Assembly (NCBI GenBank): GCA_035518635.1 | Contig: DATIXI010000060.1 | Location: 1 to 23,570, forward strand | Direction: 5' to 3' | Origin: AC-32 sp035518635 | Lineage (GTDB): Bacteria > Actinomycetota > Thermoleophilia > Gaiellales > Gaiellaceae | DNA length: 23,570 nucleotides | Shown here: piece after piece, positions 20,957 through 23,570 of the stretch | How positions within the stretch are numbered: position 1 is the first letter of the stretch | Layout of the letters: each line of letters begins with the position of its first letter | Program-made: the position numbers and the translations under genes | Notes under the pieces: model-generated | What the model saw: the letters and a program-made list of their open reading frames with translations, nothing else | What the model was told of the DNA's origin: nothing | Database searches by the model: none

Positions 20957-22614
20957 AAAAGCCCCACCGTCCGCCCCTCGTCGTCGATGTCGACGTCGAA
21001 GGCGGCGGCGGTCGCACCGAGACCGGGCATCGTCATGATCTCGCCGCACAGCGGAACGAGCCAGCCTGCGCCGGTGTACGCGCGGATGTCGCGGATGTGA
21101 AGGGTGAAGTTCTCGGGCGCGTTCAGCAGTGTCGGATCATCGGAGAGCGACAGGTGCGTCTTCGCCATGCAGATCGGCAGCCGGTCGAGACCGTGCCCCT
21201 CGAAGCGGGCAATGCTCGCCTCGGCGGGAGGCAAGAAATGCACCTCGGTCGCGCCGTAGATGCGGGTGGCGATCGTCCCGATCTTGAGCGGGATCGACTC
21301 GTCGAGCGGATAGGTCTGGGTGAAGTCGCTCGGCTGCTCGGCGGCGCCGACCACCGCCTCCGCGAGCGCCGTCGCCCCGTCTCCGCCTCGCTCGAACGCA
21401 TCGTTCACCTCGGCCGCGTGAGCGCCGCACTCGAGCGCCAGCCGCTTCACGGCATCGAGCTCCTCGTCGGTGTCGCCGGCGAACCGGTTCACGGCCACCA
21501 CCGCCGGAAGGCCGAACGAGCCGATGATCCCGAGATGCCTGCGCAGGTTCGCGGAGCCGCGCTCGATCGCGTCGAGGCCGCCGTCCGGGTCGTCGCCGTG
21601 ATGCTTGAGCGCCCGGACCGTGGCCACGAGCACGATCGCGCTCGGGGCGAGCCCGCCGACCCGGCAGACGATGTTCAAGAACTTCTCCATCCCCATGTCC
21701 GAGCCGAAGCCGCTCTCGGTGATCACGTAGTCGCCGAGCTTCAGCCCGACGCGGTCGGCGATCAGGGAGTTGTTGCCGTGCGCGATGTTCGCGAACGGGC
21801 CGCAGTGGATGAGTGCCGGCTGGCCCTCGAGCGTCTGGACGAGGTTCGGCTTGAGCGCGTCCTTGAGGATGACGGTCATCGCCCCGGCCGCGCGCAGCTG
21901 CTCGGCGGTCACCGGCTCGCCCTCGAACGTGCTCGCGACGGTGATCTCGCCGAGCCGCCGTCGCAGGTCGTCGAGGTCGCGCGAGACGGCGACGATCGCC
22001 ATGACCTCGGAGGCGGCCGTGATGTCGAAGCCCGACTGGCGGACGTAGCCGTTCGCCCGCCCGCCGAGACCGACGACGATGTCCCGCAGCGCGCGGTCGT
22101 TCATGTCCATGCAGCGGCGCCAGGTGATGCTGAGCGGGTCGATCCCGAGCCTGTTCCCCTGCAGGACGTGCGCCTCGAGGATCGCCGCGAGCAGGTTGTT
22201 CGCCGCGCCGATCGCGTGGATGTCCCCGGTGAAGTGGAGGTTGAGGTCCTCCATCGGGACGACCTGCGCGTAGCCGCCGCCGCACGCGCCGCCCTTGATC
22301 CCGAACACCGGGCCGAGCGAGGCCTCGCGCAGGCACAGGACGGGCTTCTCGCCGATCTTCCCGAGGCCCTGCGTCAGCGAGACGGAGGTCGTCGTCTTCC
22401 CCTCTCCCGCCTTGGTCGGAGTGATGGCGGTCACGCCGATCAGCTTCGCGTCGGGCTCGCCCCCCAGGCGATCGAGGACCGACAGATCGATCTTGGCCTT
22501 GTGCGGCCCGTAGAGCTCTAGCTCGTCTGGCTCGAGCCCGAGCTCACCGGCGATCTCCGCTACCGGGCGAAGCGTCGCCGCCTGCGCGATCTCCAGGCTC
22601 GAGGGCAGTGTCAT
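20953..22614 (-). CDS. fhs: Formate--tetrahydrofolate ligase
   Basis: The 553-residue protein is full length for the family. The ATP-binding loop TPTKAGEGKTTT lies at about 65-76, followed by REASLGPVFGIKGGACGGGYAQVVPMED and HFTGDIHAI segments typical of FTHFS. It joins formate to tetrahydrofolate using ATP, giving 10-formyl-THF for purines, Met-tRNA formylation or reductive C1 pathways. The ATG start at 22614 overlaps the stop of the MTHFR gene (ATGA), so the two are translated together. The longer open frame up to 22851 is out-of-frame MTHFR sequence and is not used. The stop shares the CTAG at 20953-20956 with the convergent hydrolase gene, which leaves no room for a terminator. Confidence 0.97.
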   Translation of the reverse strand: MTLPSSLEIAQAATLRPVAEIAGELGLEPDELELYGPHKAKIDLSVLDRLGGEPDAKLIGVTAITPTKAGEGKTTTSVSLTQGLGKIGEKPVLCLREASLGPVFGIKGGACGGGYAQVVPMEDLNLHFTGDIHAIGAANNLLAAILEAHVLQGNRLGIDPLSITWRRCMDMNDRALRDIVVGLGGRANGYVRQSGFDITAASEVMAIVAVSRDLDDLRRRLGEITVASTFEGEPVTAEQLRAAGAMTVILKDALKPNLVQTLEGQPALIHCGPFANIAHGNNSLIADRVGLKLGDYVITESGFGSDMGMEKFLNIVCRVGGLAPSAIVLVATVRALKHHGDDPDGGLDAIERGSANLRRHLGIIGSFGLPAVVAVNRFAGDTDEELDAVKRLALECGAHAAEVNDAFERGGDGATALAEAVVGAAEQPSDFTQTYPLDESIPLKIGTIATRIYGATEVHFLPPAEASIARFEGHGLDRLPICMAKTHLSLSDDPTLLNAPENFTLHIRDIRAYTGAGWLVPLCGEIMTMPGLGATAAAFDVDIDDEGRTVGLF

Positions 22615-23570
22615 TCGTCGACCTCCTTGGGTTTCGTGTTGTGGTCGCGCCCGAGGAACGTGTTCGCCCAGGCGCTCGTCCTCGACAGCGCGTTGTCCTT
22701 GACGACGACCGGCCCGTCGAGCATCGACTCCTCCTCGCCGTAGGCCTTGAGCCGCTCGTACGCCTGCGACCAGATGCACTCGGTGTCGTAGACCTCGCAG
22801 AGCCCGTCGCGTGTGCCGCCACACGGGCCGTTGCGCTGGTTCTTGGCGCAAAGCGACTCGGGGCAGACGTACGCGATCTCGGGCAGGGAGCAGTCGCCGC
22901 AGTCGCGGCAGTGGAACATCGGCACCTTGACCGCCTGCTCGGCCGCGTGCGCGAGCTTCCCGACCGCCTTCGGCGCTTTCTCGACCGTCCGGTAGAACGC
23001 GCGGCCGGCCGGAAAGAGCGGCGCGTCCTCCGCGAAGACGCCGTTGTGGAGCCTCCGGCTGAAGCGGTACCTCAGCGGCACGCGGAGGTCCGTCTTCTTC
23101 CGGCGCTTCGACTCGAGATAGGCCTCGTTGACTCGGTCGGACGAGAGCCCGGTGTCGGGGTCGATCTCGAAGAAGTAGAACTCGTCCTCGAACGGGTAGC
23201 GGATCTCGCGCGCGACCTCCTGCCAGTTTCCGGCGAACGCGTCCGCGAGGTCGAGGATCTCGCCGAAGGTCGCCGCCGGCGTGTGGCCGCCGAGGTAGAC
23301 GCCGTCGAAGCCGAGCCCTCGCGCGACCGCGACGTGCTTCGCCGCGAGCTCGACGAAGAACGCCTTTCCCTTGTCGGCACCAGCACCGTGGCGCTCCGCG
23401 AGCTCGAGCAGCTCATCCGTGACGATCACCCCGGGGATCTTCCCCTTGCGGAACGCACGGGCCGCCGTACGCGAGAGGAGGTACACGTTCGCCAGGACGC
23501 GCAGGTCGAGCCCGTCGCGACGGATCCAGCGCAGGAGCTCGTCGTCCTTGCGCACGTCCCAGCCGATCTG
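22611..23570 (-). CDS. metF: Methylenetetrahydrofolate reductase with Cys-rich C-terminal domain, N-terminus beyond the window
   Basis: The frame is open to the right edge (QIGWD just before the GTG at 23555), so the start lies outside. The visible 319 residues begin in the second half of a MetF-like TIM barrel (QIGWDVRKDDELLRWI, LRVLANVYLLS, KIPGVIV, GFDGVYLGGH). After about 120 residues the MTHFR C-terminal domain follows, with HCRDCGDCSLPE, CPESLCAKNQRNGPCGG and GLCEVYDTECIW. At least eight cysteines in CxxC-type spacing suggest a zinc or iron-sulfur site. MetF reduces 5,10-methylene-THF to 5-methyl-THF; the extra domain is typical of MetF/MetV-type enzymes of anaerobes and archaea and of some Actinobacteria. 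Overlap with fhs (ATGA) makes a C1-folate operon. Confidence 0.9.
   Translation of the reverse strand, partial: QIGWDVRKDDELLRWIRRDGLDLRVLANVYLLSRTAARAFRKGKIPGVIVTDELLELAERHGAGADKGKAFFVELAAKHVAVARGLGFDGVYLGGHTPAATFGEILDLADAFAGNWQEVAREIRYPFEDEFYFFEIDPDTGLSSDRVNEAYLESKRRKKTDLRVPLRYRFSRRLHNGVFAEDAPLFPAGRAFYRTVEKAPKAVGKLAHAAEQAVKVPMFHCRDCGDCSLPEIAYVCPESLCAKNQRNGPCGGTRDGLCEVYDTECIWSQAYERLKAYGEEESMLDGPVVVKDNALSRTSAWANTFLGRDHNTKPKEVDE

Noticed and set aside
22615..22851. Longer start for formate-THF ligase
   Set aside because: The extra residues are out-of-frame MTHFR sequence; ATG 22614 gives the normal family length.
1..23570. CRISPR arrays, tRNA/rRNA genes, insertion sequences, attachment sites
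   Set aside because: Scanned the few non-coding gaps by eye. No direct-repeat arrays, cloverleaf-like sequence, transposase motifs or integrase genes were seen.

Overview
The window is GC-rich, densely packed DNA with strong third-position G/C bias, many GTG starts and 1 to 11 base overlaps between genes. Together with AI-2E-type permeases, DUF4242, leaderless-looking starts and large LAL-type LuxR regulators, this points to an actinobacterial chromosome. A deep-branching lineage such as Thermoleophilia/Gaiellales is my best guess, but I cannot prove it from this sequence alone. I see no plasmid, phage, insertion-sequence or CRISPR signatures.

Layout. Bases 1-2076 (minus strand) hold a truncated YegS/LCB5-type lipid kinase and an AI-2E family permease. 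After a 442-base non-coding stretch, 2519-3692 (plus strand) holds a small charged coiled-coil protein and a DUF1003 membrane protein. From 3865 to 19230 everything is on the minus strand. Read in the direction of transcription it holds: a 608-residue phosphohistidine/substrate subunit; a 347-residue ATP-grasp subunit; a biotin carboxyl carrier protein; a biotin-dependent carboxyltransferase; a HAD phosphatase; two tandem paralogous AAA/TPR/LuxR regulators; a hairpin; a DUF4242-plus-transmembrane protein with an internal ribosome-binding site; a strong hairpin; a second 609-residue phosphohistidine/substrate subunit; and a benzoylformate-decarboxylase-like ThDP enzyme. From 19275 to 20956 (plus strand) there is an MDR-family oxidoreductase and an alpha/beta hydrolase, both apparently leaderless. 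From 20953 to the right edge (minus strand) are formate-tetrahydrofolate ligase and a methylenetetrahydrofolate reductase carrying a Cys-rich C-terminal domain.

The most interesting part is 13704-19230. The first two proteins have the size, domain split and His position of phenylphosphate synthase (alpha about 70 kDa, beta about 40 kDa), not of PEP synthase, because the PEP-binding TIM barrel is missing. They are translationally coupled to a biotin carrier and a carboxyltransferase whose metal site is intact but whose pyruvate-binding motif is not, and then to a HAD phosphatase. My hypothesis is an ATP-dependent phosphorylation and biotin-dependent carboxylation route for an unidentified phenol-, enol- or ketone-like substrate. 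A second alpha subunit and a ThDP decarboxylase about 6 kb downstream may widen its substrate range. No biotin carboxylase (AccC), UbiD-type carboxylase or CBS-domain third subunit is encoded in the window.
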